DNA of 15,348 nucleotides, taken from NCBI GenBank assembly GCA_028288315.1, contig JAQBNY010000346.1:1-15348 (forward strand). The letters run 5' to 3'. Positions 1-6,487 of the stretch are shown here, in pieces. The notes beneath the pieces were generated by a model. The model had not been told where the DNA came from. It saw only the letters and a list, made by a program, of their open reading frames with translations, and made no database searches. Source of the DNA: Mucilaginibacter sp. (GTDB lineage Bacteria; Bacteroidota; Bacteroidia; Sphingobacteriales; Sphingobacteriaceae). The first letter of the stretch is position 1. Each line of letters begins with the position of its first letter. A program made the translations under genes and the position numbers.

Positions 1-440
1 TGCATAGCATAATCGGCACCTGTTTTCTGCCAGTCTTCCAACTTATCAGGTACCCAGCCAATATCATCAATAACCTGATATTCAGGTCCTGTTAAATAAG
101 TTGCTACATATTTGGGATCTTCAACAACATGGTACAATACTCCGCTGTTGCTGGCTTTATCTATTTTCCATTCCCAGGCAAGCTCAAAATTGTCATATAG
201 TTTATCGGTAACAATATCGCCTCCGGTATCAGTTCCTTTTACAGTACCCAGGCAAACCAGTGCACCATCCTCTATTTCCCAGTTTTTTACTTCACCCTTT
301 TTGTTATAACCATGCCAGCCTTTTAAATCTTTACCGTTGAACAAGCTCACCCATTCAGATTTTTTTGCCTGGGCAAAACCCGAACTTGCTACGCAAGCCA
401 TGGCAGCAGCTAAGCCTAGTACTTTAAATTGTTTTCTCAT
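1..440 (-). CDS. DUF1080 (3-keto-disaccharide hydrolase-like) protein, 3' end outside window
   Basis: Reading the minus strand from the ATG at 440-438 gives 146 codons that run off the left edge, so the C-terminus is missing. Residues 1-23 form a Sec signal peptide (MRKQFK, a hydrophobic stretch, cleavage near GFA/QA), which points to the periplasm or outer membrane. The mature part begins with the DUF1080 hallmark W30-x-SLFNGKDLKGW42. It continues with a jelly-roll-like beta pattern, including ELAWEWKID (86-94), SNSGVLYHV (97-105) and TGPEYQVIDD (117-126). Characterised DUF1080 proteins cleave or eliminate 3-keto-glycosides made by Gfo/Idh dehydrogenases, and that activity is inferred here. 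The gene lies 21 bp downstream of a Gfo/Idh gene on the same strand, which supports a shared transcript and pathway. No Shine-Dalgarno is seen. The family call is firm; substrate and exact chemistry are not determinable. Confidence 0.88.
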   Translation of the reverse strand, partial: MRKQFKVLGLAAAMACVASSGFAQAKKSEWVSLFNGKDLKGWHGYNKKGEVKNWEIEDGALVCLGTVKGTDTGGDIVTDKLYDNFELAWEWKIDKASNSGVLYHVVEDPKYVATYLTGPEYQVIDDIGWVPDKLEDWQKTGADYAM

Positions 441-461
441 TCGTATATGGTTTTTGTTGGT

Positions 462-1832
462 TTATGATTTTAAAGGTTTCATTTTCTCCGGATCCCAAAA
501 CATTGGGGCGTTTTTAAAATAGCTATCGTTGCATAGCAGGGCAGGGGCAGCCGCACGATACCCAAATATAGCATCCTCTGTTACCTTGCCGTTGGTGCGT
601 ATGGCGGTTATAAAATTATTCATGTGATCATACGGGCCACCCAGATAGCCTTTCTCAGCATCGTAGGTTATTTGCTCAGGTGGTAGCATTATTTTACGTC
701 CGCCATTGGCTTGCCCCATCTGTTTCATTTTTTCGATATAGAAAGGATCATCATTAGCCACCATCTTATTTCTTTTAAGGGTAACGCTGTCCCAGGTAAT
801 ATCCATAGAGCCTTCGCTGCCTACCAGCTTAAGATAAGTTGTGCCGCTGGTGCCATCAACAAAATTACAGCGTAACGATAGGTTGAACGCCGGGTGAGCC
901 GCAGCCTTAGCATAATCAAACGTGCCCAGTAAAACATCAGGTACTTCGCGGCCATCATTCCAGTAGCGTAACCCGCCTGATGCATAGATTTTATTAGGAC
1001 CCATTGAGCCGGTTATAAAATGCAAACTGCTAAACAGGTGTACAAACAAGTCGCCCGCCATACCCGTACCATAGTCTGTATAATTTCTCCAGCGGAAAAA
1101 CCTTTTAGAATCAAACGGGCGTTTTGGCGCGTTACTTATATAAGTATCCCAATCAACCGTTTGGGTTGATGCATCTTCAGGAATAGGGTATTGCCAAACT
1201 TCAACGGCACCACGGCGCGCCCAAAAGCCTTCGGCATAATTTAACTCGCCAATGGCACCGCTTTTTAAAAGTTCCTTAGCTTTTTCGTTCCCTAATGATG
1301 ATACTCCCTGACTGCCCACCTGAAAAACTTTACCGGTTTCTTTTTGTGCTTTTATTACTGCCGGGCCTTCCATTACGGAATGTACCATAGGTTTTTCGCA
1401 ATAAACGTGTTTGCCAGCGTGCATAGCATCAATTGATATTTGTTGATGCCAGTGGTCTGGAGTGGCTATAACTACCGCATCAACATCATTGCGCAGGAGT
1501 ATTTCTTTATAATGTTTAGTGGTAAAAATATCGGCGCCCCATTTGGTTTTTGCGTCTTTAAGCCTACCGTCATACAAATCGCATACAGCAACCAGCTTTA
1601 CACCGGGAATTTGCAGGGCTGTGTTAATATCAGACGTACCCATGCCACCGGCGCCTATCAGAGCTATATTCACCTGGTCGTTAGGGCCAAAATTATTGTA
1701 TTTTTGTTTTAGATAATAAAAACTACCAGTTTTATCTGCTGCAATTAAGCTGCTGCCTGCGGTAACTGCTGCTGCTGTGGTAGCCAGTTTTTTAATAAAG
1801 CCCCTTCGGGATGCTTCAATGTTTTCTTTCAT
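462..1832 (-). CDS. Gfo/Idh/MocA family oxidoreductase, twin-arginine exported
   Basis: A 456-residue NAD(P)-dependent dehydrogenase. The N-terminus carries a twin-arginine signal (SRRGFIKK at 8-15, then a small-residue hydrophobic segment to about 32), so the protein is probably exported folded with its cofactor. The Rossmann domain starts at NIALIGAGGMG (55-65), with the acidic D85 of VAVCD ending beta-2. The family motif EKP is at 146-148 (KHVYCEKPM). The C-terminal alpha/beta domain has a D261-x3-H265 motif in AGDLFVHLFSSLHF, matching the catalytic Asp/His region of the family. Length is typical for secreted Bacteroidota members. It is the first gene of a module with the DUF1080 gene, suggesting that it oxidises a glycoside at C3 and that DUF1080 then processes the 3-keto product. 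The substrate is unknown. No convincing promoter was found upstream on this strand. Confidence 0.92.
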   Translation of the reverse strand: MKENIEASRRGFIKKLATTAAAVTAGSSLIAADKTGSFYYLKQKYNNFGPNDQVNIALIGAGGMGTSDINTALQIPGVKLVAVCDLYDGRLKDAKTKWGADIFTTKHYKEILLRNDVDAVVIATPDHWHQQISIDAMHAGKHVYCEKPMVHSVMEGPAVIKAQKETGKVFQVGSQGVSSLGNEKAKELLKSGAIGELNYAEGFWARRGAVEVWQYPIPEDASTQTVDWDTYISNAPKRPFDSKRFFRWRNYTDYGTGMAGDLFVHLFSSLHFITGSMGPNKIYASGGLRYWNDGREVPDVLLGTFDYAKAAAHPAFNLSLRCNFVDGTSGTTYLKLVGSEGSMDITWDSVTLKRNKMVANDDPFYIEKMKQMGQANGGRKIMLPPEQITYDAEKGYLGGPYDHMNNFITAIRTNGKVTEDAIFGYRAAAPALLCNDSYFKNAPMFWDPEKMKPLKS

Positions 1833-2049
1833 AATTAGTAAGAGGTGGGTTTATATTAGTGTGTGTTATAATGTGAAGATATAACTTTTTAATAATATTT
1901 AAAAAGAATTGATATAGCATACGTTACGAAAAATATTCCTGCAATTAGCCTTTTTGAACTAATTTCGCTAAAATTAGTGTATTTAGCTTAATTTATTGTT
2001 AATTAGGTTATTTATACTAATATTTGTAATATTAAGTAATAAGCTTATC
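1833..2049. other. Divergent intergenic region between the Gfo/Idh gene and the satD-like gene
   Basis: A 217-bp AT-rich spacer from which the minus-strand sugar module and the plus-strand satD-DUF3307 pair are read outward. On the plus strand it holds TAATTTCG at 1960-1967 (a TAnnTTyG-like -7 box) and a better placed promoter candidate at 1996-2026. No clear TAnnTTTG was found on the minus strand, and no convincing operator palindrome. A SatD-type regulator could bind here, but nothing in the sequence shows it. Confidence 0.6.
1996..2026 (+). promoter_or_regulatory. Candidate promoter for the satD-like gene
   Basis: TTG at 1996-1998 (-33 element) is followed after 19 bp by TA at 2018-2019 and TTTG at 2023-2026. 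This resembles the Bacteroidota sigma-ABfr consensus TTTG-N19-21-TAnnTTTG, but the -7 box has three spacer bases instead of two. Transcription would start near 2031-2034 and leave a leader of roughly 16-19 bases before the ATG at 2050. This argues against the upstream TTG being a start codon. The region is AT-rich, so chance matches are likely. Confidence 0.35.
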
Positions 2050-2667
2050 ATGAACGCAGTAGTTACCGCAGATATAGTCAACTCAACATTGATGAATCAA
2101 TCATTATTCTCTAACTTAGTGAATGATCTTTTGGTCCTTTTTAAAGAGGATAAAATTGAATTTTACAGAGGCGATAGTTTTCAGGCATTTATAAAGGATG
2201 CAAATAGTGCGTTGCTTAAATGCATAAAAAGCAGATTGCTGGCTATACAGTATTCTGAAAGGAAAAGAATTGATATAAGATTAAGTATAAGCATAGGTAA
2301 CATTAAATCAAATGTTAAAGATATAGGCTTAAACATGGAAGACCTGTTTGTAAAATCTGGCAGGTATTTTGATAAGTTTCAGAATTCATCGCGTAAGTTA
2401 TATATAAATTGCGGTGACGAGGATAAAGATTTTACCTACGAAATAATAGCAGAATATATGGATAATTTGCTTGCAAATGTAACAGCAAAACAGGCAAAAG
2501 TTCTTAGTATAATACTTTCAGATAAGTCACAAGTTGAAGCCGCTAAACTATTAAATGTAACAACAGCAACAATAAGCCAGCATGTAAAAGCAGCCAGATT
2601 TGAAGAGATTGCAAGCATGCTATCAAAATTTAAAATACTAACTAATCAATTACAGTATGGAAAATAG
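2050..2667 (+). CDS. SatD-family putative regulator (cyclase-like N-terminus plus helix-turn-helix)
   Basis: A 205-residue protein from the ATG at 2050. The frame stays open back to a TTG at 1996, but the extra 18 residues are not needed, because family members begin close to the AVVTADIVNST motif (3-13). Two stretches resemble class III nucleotide cyclases: TADIVNST (6-13, with D8) and YRGDSFQAF (39-47, with D42). These match the two metal-binding Asp positions (ADIVGFT and GD). IDIRLSISIGNI (74-85) resembles the cyclase R-x-GIHxG strand. After about residue 145 comes a helix-turn-helix (AKQAKVL, QVEAAKLLNVTTATISQHVKAA, 147-182) of sigma-region-4/LuxR style. No signal peptide or membrane segment is seen, so it is cytoplasmic. 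It overlaps the DUF3307 gene by 11 bp. Two hand-counted 60-base samples from this pair (2101-2160 and 2941-3000) have 27-28% GC, against 48% in a ubiE sample (3901-3960). Family assignment is fairly sure; DNA binding and nucleotide binding are inferred. Confidence 0.78.
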   Translation: MNAVVTADIVNSTLMNQSLFSNLVNDLLVLFKEDKIEFYRGDSFQAFIKDANSALLKCIKSRLLAIQYSERKRIDIRLSISIGNIKSNVKDIGLNMEDLFVKSGRYFDKFQNSSRKLYINCGDEDKDFTYEIIAEYMDNLLANVTAKQAKVLSIILSDKSQVEAAKLLNVTTATISQHVKAARFEEIASMLSKFKILTNQLQYGK

Positions 2668-3349
2668 TATAATTTGGTTAATGAAGTTAGTGTTAGCGCA
2701 CTTTATAAGTGATTTTTGGTGGCAGCCTTCAAAATGGGTTAAGGATAAAGAGCAGAATAAAATAACGTCGGGATATCTTTATTTACATGTGCTTGTTACC
2801 GGCTTTACAGCAATTCTATTTGTTGGCCCTGGTTACTGGAAGGTGGTTTTAGCTATAACAGTAATTCATGGTATAATTGATTTGTTAAAGTCTTATGCAA
2901 AGTCAGATTTTAAAAATTTTGCTATTGATCAAATACTGCATTTAGTAGTAATTATAGCAAGTTGGGTAGTTACATTTAATTACCAGCCAAACATGAAAAT
3001 GCTACAGGCTTTTTATGAAAGCAGTAGGTTTTGGGTTTTTGCAGCGGGTGTTTTTTTCTTAACCTTTCCGGCATCAGTTATTATAGCATATGTTACTAAA
3101 CAGTGGGCCGTGCCTGCAGGCTTAAAAAACGCCGGTAAATATATTGGGATAATGGAAAGGATATTGATTTGCTTACTTGTATACCAGGGCCAATATGAAG
3201 CTATAGGGTTGCTAATAACAGCGAAAAGTATTTTAAGGTATAATAGTAATAATGAAGAAGTTAAAACTGAGTATTTGCTGGTTGGAACGTTGTTAAGCGT
3301 TTTTATAGCCGTTGTAATAGGGTTAACATTAAGGTTAATTGTTAAATAA
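2657..3349 (+). CDS. DUF3307 polytopic inner-membrane protein
   Basis: A 230-residue integral membrane protein with about seven hydrophobic segments (roughly 5-22, 41-59, 62-79, 89-106, 125-147, 163-191 and 205-229). Conserved-looking polar residues sit inside or at the edge of the helices: LAHFISDFWWQ (13-23; H15, D19), HGIIDLLK (71-78; H71, D75), DQILH (91-95; D91, H95), GKYIGIMER (160-168) and TAKSILRY (188-195). Such buried His/Asp sets suggest a metal site or a membrane-embedded enzyme, but no function is known for DUF3307. The ATG lies inside the end of the satD-like gene (11-bp overlap), so translation is probably coupled and the two proteins likely work together. There is no signal peptide beyond the first membrane helix. 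The family call comes from the H-x3-D and HGxxDLLK motifs and from the SatD neighbour. Confidence 0.8.
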   Translation: MENSIIWLMKLVLAHFISDFWWQPSKWVKDKEQNKITSGYLYLHVLVTGFTAILFVGPGYWKVVLAITVIHGIIDLLKSYAKSDFKNFAIDQILHLVVIIASWVVTFNYQPNMKMLQAFYESSRFWVFAAGVFFLTFPASVIIAYVTKQWAVPAGLKNAGKYIGIMERILICLLVYQGQYEAIGLLITAKSILRYNSNNEEVKTEYLLVGTLLSVFIAVVIGLTLRLIVK

Positions 3350-3466
3350 CTTCACATTTGGCTATACATACAACCTCATGCATAAGGTAAAAGTATGCCT
3401 TGGTAGTAAACCATGGCCTATAAGTCATTAACAATCCCTTAAAACCACTATCTTTGCCCAATACAC
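3350..3466 (+). promoter_or_regulatory. Intergenic region with ubiE/porT promoter (TATCTTTG at 3449-3456)
   Basis: The 117-bp gap contains a perfect TAnnTTTG -7 element, TATCTTTG, at 3449-3456. The -33 element is weak (ATTA around 3427-3430). Transcription would start around 3461-3464, only a few bases before the ATG at 3467, giving a very short or absent leader. There is also a small imperfect dyad near 3399-3417 (CCTTGGT/ACCATGG, one mismatch, 5-base loop) of unknown meaning. Confidence 0.55.
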
Positions 3467-4198
3467 ATGAGCAAAACTGTAACCCCATATCAGGATGAAC
3501 AAGGCACCAAAAAACAGCAGGTGGCCGATATGTTTAATAATATATCAAAAACATATGATTTTTTAAACCATTTTATGTCGCTGGGTATTGACATTATTTG
3601 GAGGAAAATTGCGATTAATGAACTGAAAAAGCTTAATCCACAATTAATTTTAGATGTAGCCACCGGCACAGGCGATTTTGCTTTTGAAGCATTATCAATT
3701 CTGAAACCTAAAAAAATCATTGGCGTTGATATTTCGCAGGGTATGTTAGATATCGCTAAACAAAAAATCGCTAAGCGTAATCTTTCTGATAAATTTGAGG
3801 TGAAGCTGGGCGACTCAGAAAAATTACCTTTTGATGCTGACGAATTTGACGCTGTTACCGTTGCCTACGGTGTTCGTAACTTTGAGAACCTGGAAACAGG
3901 TTTGGCCGATATATACAGGGTGTTAAAACCCGGTGGTAAGGCGGTTGTGCTGGAGTTTTCTAAACCAAAGGTATTTCCGGTAAAGCAGCTATATAAATTC
4001 TACTTTAATTATATCACCCCTGGCATTGGCAAGCTGTTTTCAAAAGATTCGCGCGCGTATAGTTATCTGCCTGAGTCTGTTGAAGCTTTTCCTGATGGCG
4101 AAACTTTTACAATATTGATGGATAAAGCGGGGTTTAAAAATACCAAAAACAGGCCTTTAGCGTTTGGTATCTGTTCCATTTATACAGGCATTAAATGA
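3467..4198 (+). CDS. ubiE: Demethylmenaquinone methyltransferase (UbiE/MenG)
   Basis: A 243-residue class I SAM-dependent methyltransferase that performs the last step of menaquinone synthesis, C-methylating demethylmenaquinone at the membrane face. Bacteroidota respire with menaquinone, so the MenG role is expected rather than ubiquinone synthesis. UbiE signature 1 is visible as YDFLNHFMSLG-x4-W (30-45). SAM motif I is LDVATGTGD (62-70). The acidic end of beta-2 is GVD (86-88). Signature 2 is RVLKPGG (151-157), followed by VLEFSKP. Length is normal for the family. The stop codon overlaps the start of the porT-like gene by 4 bp (ATGA), so the two are translationally coupled. A TAnnTTTG box lies 10 bp upstream of the start codon, and no Shine-Dalgarno is present. 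Confidence 0.96.
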   Translation: MSKTVTPYQDEQGTKKQQVADMFNNISKTYDFLNHFMSLGIDIIWRKIAINELKKLNPQLILDVATGTGDFAFEALSILKPKKIIGVDISQGMLDIAKQKIAKRNLSDKFEVKLGDSEKLPFDADEFDAVTVAYGVRNFENLETGLADIYRVLKPGGKAVVLEFSKPKVFPVKQLYKFYFNYITPGIGKLFSKDSRAYSYLPESVEAFPDGETFTILMDKAGFKNTKNRPLAFGICSIYTGIK

Positions 4199-4938
4199 TT
4201 AAAACTCGGTACTTAATTACCTTCGTGATATTGATGTGCTGTAGCAACGCCTTATTTGCGCAGCAATTAATACCTGCATGGGGTGGAGGAGCCGACCAAA
4301 CAGACCTGAGCTTTGGATTTAGTTTTTCATACGTATCAAACGATTTTAAGATAGTTAAAAAGCCCGACTGGCGTAAACCTTTTTTTGATACGGATAACCA
4401 GATGTACGTAACAGATTCCTTAAACAGTATCAGTTCAAAATCATCACCCGGCTTTGCCGTAGGCTTTATTACCCGCTATAGTATAACTGATCATTTGGAG
4501 GTACGAGTAACACCTTCACTTGTTTTTGCGGATAGATCAGTAAGTTATAAATACAAAACAGCCAGTCAGGATGTTGATAAGCTGGTGCAAACAACTACAG
4601 TTGATTTTCCTTTATCTCTAAAATTAAAATCAGACCGGATTGGTAATATGAGAGCATACCTTTTAGGTGGTATGAAATTTTCAACCTCCGTCGGTTCTAA
4701 AAAAAACGCTGATATCAATTCCGGCGCGCTTGATAAATTACTTAAAAACAACAAAAATTATTCGTCATACGAAGCAGGGTTAGGGTTCGATATTTATTTT
4801 GAGTACTTTAAACTCTCTCCAGAAATAAAAGTATCCAACTCATTAGGCAACTTACTGGTACAAGAAAACCATCCTTTTTCGTCACCCATAAGCAAACTAT
4901 CATCACATACCATTATGTTCAGTTTGTATTTTGAGTAA
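4195..4938 (+). CDS. porT: PorT-like type IX secretion outer-membrane protein
   Basis: A 247-residue protein with a Sec signal peptide (MIKTRY, hydrophobic core, cleavage near ALFA/QQ at 22/23). The mature part is rich in alternating beta strands: LSFGFSFSYVS, GFAVGFITRYSITDHLEVRVTPSLVFADRSVSYKY in two halves, MRAYLLGGMKFS, YEAGLGFDIYFEYFKLSPEI and HTIMFSLYFE. The last ends in a C-terminal aromatic strand typical of outer-membrane barrels. In Porphyromonas and Flavobacterium, PorT/SprT is needed for T9SS secretion of gingipains and for gliding. A location beside ubiE is, as far as I recall, common in the phylum. The 4-bp overlap with ubiE fits this. The alternative is a generic DUF2490/OmpW-like porin. 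I favour PorT because of its length, the ubiE neighbour and the phylum, but no single motif proves it. Confidence 0.75.
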   Translation: MIKTRYLITFVILMCCSNALFAQQLIPAWGGGADQTDLSFGFSFSYVSNDFKIVKKPDWRKPFFDTDNQMYVTDSLNSISSKSSPGFAVGFITRYSITDHLEVRVTPSLVFADRSVSYKYKTASQDVDKLVQTTTVDFPLSLKLKSDRIGNMRAYLLGGMKFSTSVGSKKNADINSGALDKLLKNNKNYSSYEAGLGFDIYFEYFKLSPEIKVSNSLGNLLVQENHPFSSPISKLSSHTIMFSLYFE

Positions 4939-5039
4939 GTCGCTTCCTCTAATATCCACTCATGTTGTATAAATCAGGGTTCACACAGTAATAATTCCAA
5001 CATAAAAACATAATTTCGCTGCTAATAGTTAAACTACTT
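4939..5039 (+). promoter_or_regulatory. Intergenic region with possible SDR promoter (TAATTTCG at 5011-5018)
   Basis: A 101-bp spacer. TAATTTCG at 5011-5018 is one base away from TAnnTTTG and lies 21 bp before the SDR start. No matching -33 TTG was found at the right distance, and there is no terminator-like hairpin with a T-tract behind porT. Weak evidence only. Confidence 0.3.
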
Positions 5040-5798
5040 ATGGCTAAAATTGCATTAATTACAGGGGCATCCGCAGGAATTGGAGAGGCATGTGCACATA
5101 CTTTTGCTCGAGAAGGTTATAATCTAATACTTACCGGCCGCCGTATGAAACGGTTGGAAGACCTGGCCCAGCATCTAAATAACAAATATAATATTGAGGT
5201 TGCAGTATCATCATTTGATATCCGCAGCAGGGAACAGGTAATAAACAACCTGGAAGGCTTACCTGCCGAATGGAAAAAAGTTGATGTGCTGATAAACAAT
5301 GCCGGCCTGAGCCAGGGTTTAGACCCAATAGATAAAGGCAGTTACGATGATTGGGACACTATGATAGATACCAATATAAAAGGATTGCTGTATACAAGTA
5401 AAGTGGTAAGTAATTGGATGATAGCTAATGGATCAGGCCATATTATTAATCTGGGCTCAATTGCCGGCAAAGAGGTTTATCCTAACGGGAATGTATATTG
5501 TGCTACTAAACACGCGGTTGATGCCTTAAATAAAGGTATGCGGGCGGATCTTTTGCAATATGGAATAAAAGTTACAGCTATACACCCTGGTGCCGTAGAA
5601 ACAGAGTTTTCTGAAGTGCGTTTTAAAGGTGATAAAGAACGGGCCAAAAAAATTTATGAGGGTTTTGATCCGTTGGTTGCACAGGATATTGCCGATACCA
5701 TTTGGTTTGTAGCATCGCGCCCGGCACATGTTAATATAAACGATTTGATAATTATGCCAACCGCACAAGCAGCGGCAACCAATATATTCAGAAAGTAG
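5040..5798 (+). CDS. Short-chain dehydrogenase/reductase, YdfG-like (NADP-dependent)
   Basis: A 252-residue classical SDR. The cofactor motif TGASAGIG is at 8-15. TGRR (32-35) places two arginines after beta-2, which favours NADP(H). NNAG is at 86-89. The catalytic set is S140 (INLGS), Y153 and K157 (YCATK), with the PG loop at 183-184. The overall pattern, including KEVYPNGNVYCATKHAVDALNKGMRADL, resembles E. coli YdfG-type enzymes that oxidise L-allo-threonine, serine and 3-hydroxy acids. That substrate range is inferred from similarity only. It is cytoplasmic, with no signal peptide. It stands alone, with 101 bp before and 115 bp after. Length is normal and all key residues are present. Confidence 0.9.
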   Translation: MAKIALITGASAGIGEACAHTFAREGYNLILTGRRMKRLEDLAQHLNNKYNIEVAVSSFDIRSREQVINNLEGLPAEWKKVDVLINNAGLSQGLDPIDKGSYDDWDTMIDTNIKGLLYTSKVVSNWMIANGSGHIINLGSIAGKEVYPNGNVYCATKHAVDALNKGMRADLLQYGIKVTAIHPGAVETEFSEVRFKGDKERAKKIYEGFDPLVAQDIADTIWFVASRPAHVNINDLIIMPTAQAAATNIFRK

Positions 5799-5868
5799 GA
5801 AAGCTCGAAAATTGGTATATCGGCAAGTCCCAAAGAAGAAATCGAATAGAAATCAATAACACATACTT

Positions 5869-5897
5869 CCGGACTTTCGGTCTTACCGGACTTTCGG
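5869..5897 (+). repeat. Tandem 12-bp direct repeat upstream of yqeY
   Basis: CCGGACTTTCGG occurs at 5869-5880 and again, identically, at 5886-5897, separated by TCTTA. The GC-rich units stand out in an AT-rich spacer and end 16 bp before the yqeY start codon. They could be a fragment of a dispersed intergenic repeat or a binding site; nothing else in the window matches them. Confidence 0.75.
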
Positions 5898-5913
5898 ACT
5901 AAAAACAAATAAT

Positions 5914-6363
5914 ATGTCACTTATAGCACAAATAGATCAGGATATAAAGCAAGCCATGCTTTCAAAACAGGCAGATCGTTTACGCGGTTTGCGTGCTATT
6001 AAATCGGCTTTACTGTTGGCTAAAACCGAAAAGGGAGCGTCTGAAGACCTAACCGAGGAGGCAGAAGTTAAAGTACTGCAAAAACTGATAAAACAGCGTA
6101 AAGAATCGGCAGATATATATAAGGCACAAAACCGCGAAGACCTATACGAGATTGAAATGGCCGAAATGTATGTGATAGAGCCTTATCTGCCACAGCAAAT
6201 GAACCGCTTTGAAATTGAGGGTTATATAGAAGACTTAATTGGCAGGCTTGGTGTAACCTCAGTAAAAGATATGGGCAGAGTAATGGGCGTAGCCAATAAA
6301 GAACTTGCCGGCCGTGCTGATGGTAAAACAGTATCAGAGGTAGTAAAACAATTGTTAGGATAA
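5914..6363 (+). CDS. GatB/YqeY domain protein
   Basis: A 149-residue stand-alone YqeY protein, the usual family length. The N-terminal half is helical (IDQDIKQAM, RLRGLRAIKSALL, TEEAEVKVLQKLIKQRKESADIYKAQNR in pieces). The C-terminal half carries the domain's hallmarks: EMYVIEPYLPQQM (84-96), KDMGRVMG (118-125) and LAGRADGKTVSEVVKQLL (131-148). The domain is homologous to the tRNA-binding tail of GatB, the glutamyl-tRNA amidotransferase subunit, but the function of free YqeY is not established. It is cytoplasmic. The ATG at 5914 follows AAAACAAATAAT with no Shine-Dalgarno. A 12-bp repeat pair lies just upstream. The stop codon sits within a small AT-only dyad (6360-6379). Confidence 0.93.
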   Translation: MSLIAQIDQDIKQAMLSKQADRLRGLRAIKSALLLAKTEKGASEDLTEEAEVKVLQKLIKQRKESADIYKAQNREDLYEIEMAEMYVIEPYLPQQMNRFEIEGYIEDLIGRLGVTSVKDMGRVMGVANKELAGRADGKTVSEVVKQLLG

Positions 6364-6487
6364 TTAATTAGTTAATTATTACAAACTAACCCGGTAAGTT
6401 AAAATTAATATAATTTTACAGTTTTTCAGGCTGATGATTAAAATGGTCTGCTATATTTACAATACCCAAAACTTATAACAATTACGT

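Noticed and set aside
112..309. Plus-strand open frame opposite the DUF1080 gene
   Set aside because: The minus-strand reading gives a signal peptide and clear DUF1080 motifs. The plus-strand peptide is low-complexity and serine-rich, as expected for an antisense shadow.
1996..2049. TTG at 1996 as the start of the satD-like gene, adding 18 residues
   Set aside because: The added residues are hydrophobic, lie before the family's conserved N-terminal motif, and overlap a promoter-like sequence. The ATG at 2050 fits better.
5869..5897. Start of a CRISPR array
   Set aside because: There are only two 12-base units with a 5-base spacer, far below CRISPR repeat and spacer lengths, and no cas genes are present.
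6360..6379. AT-only hairpin (ATAATTAA/TTAATTAT) at the yqeY stop as a terminator
   Set aside because: The stem has no GC pairs and no T-tract follows. Such dyads are expected by chance in AT-rich spacers.
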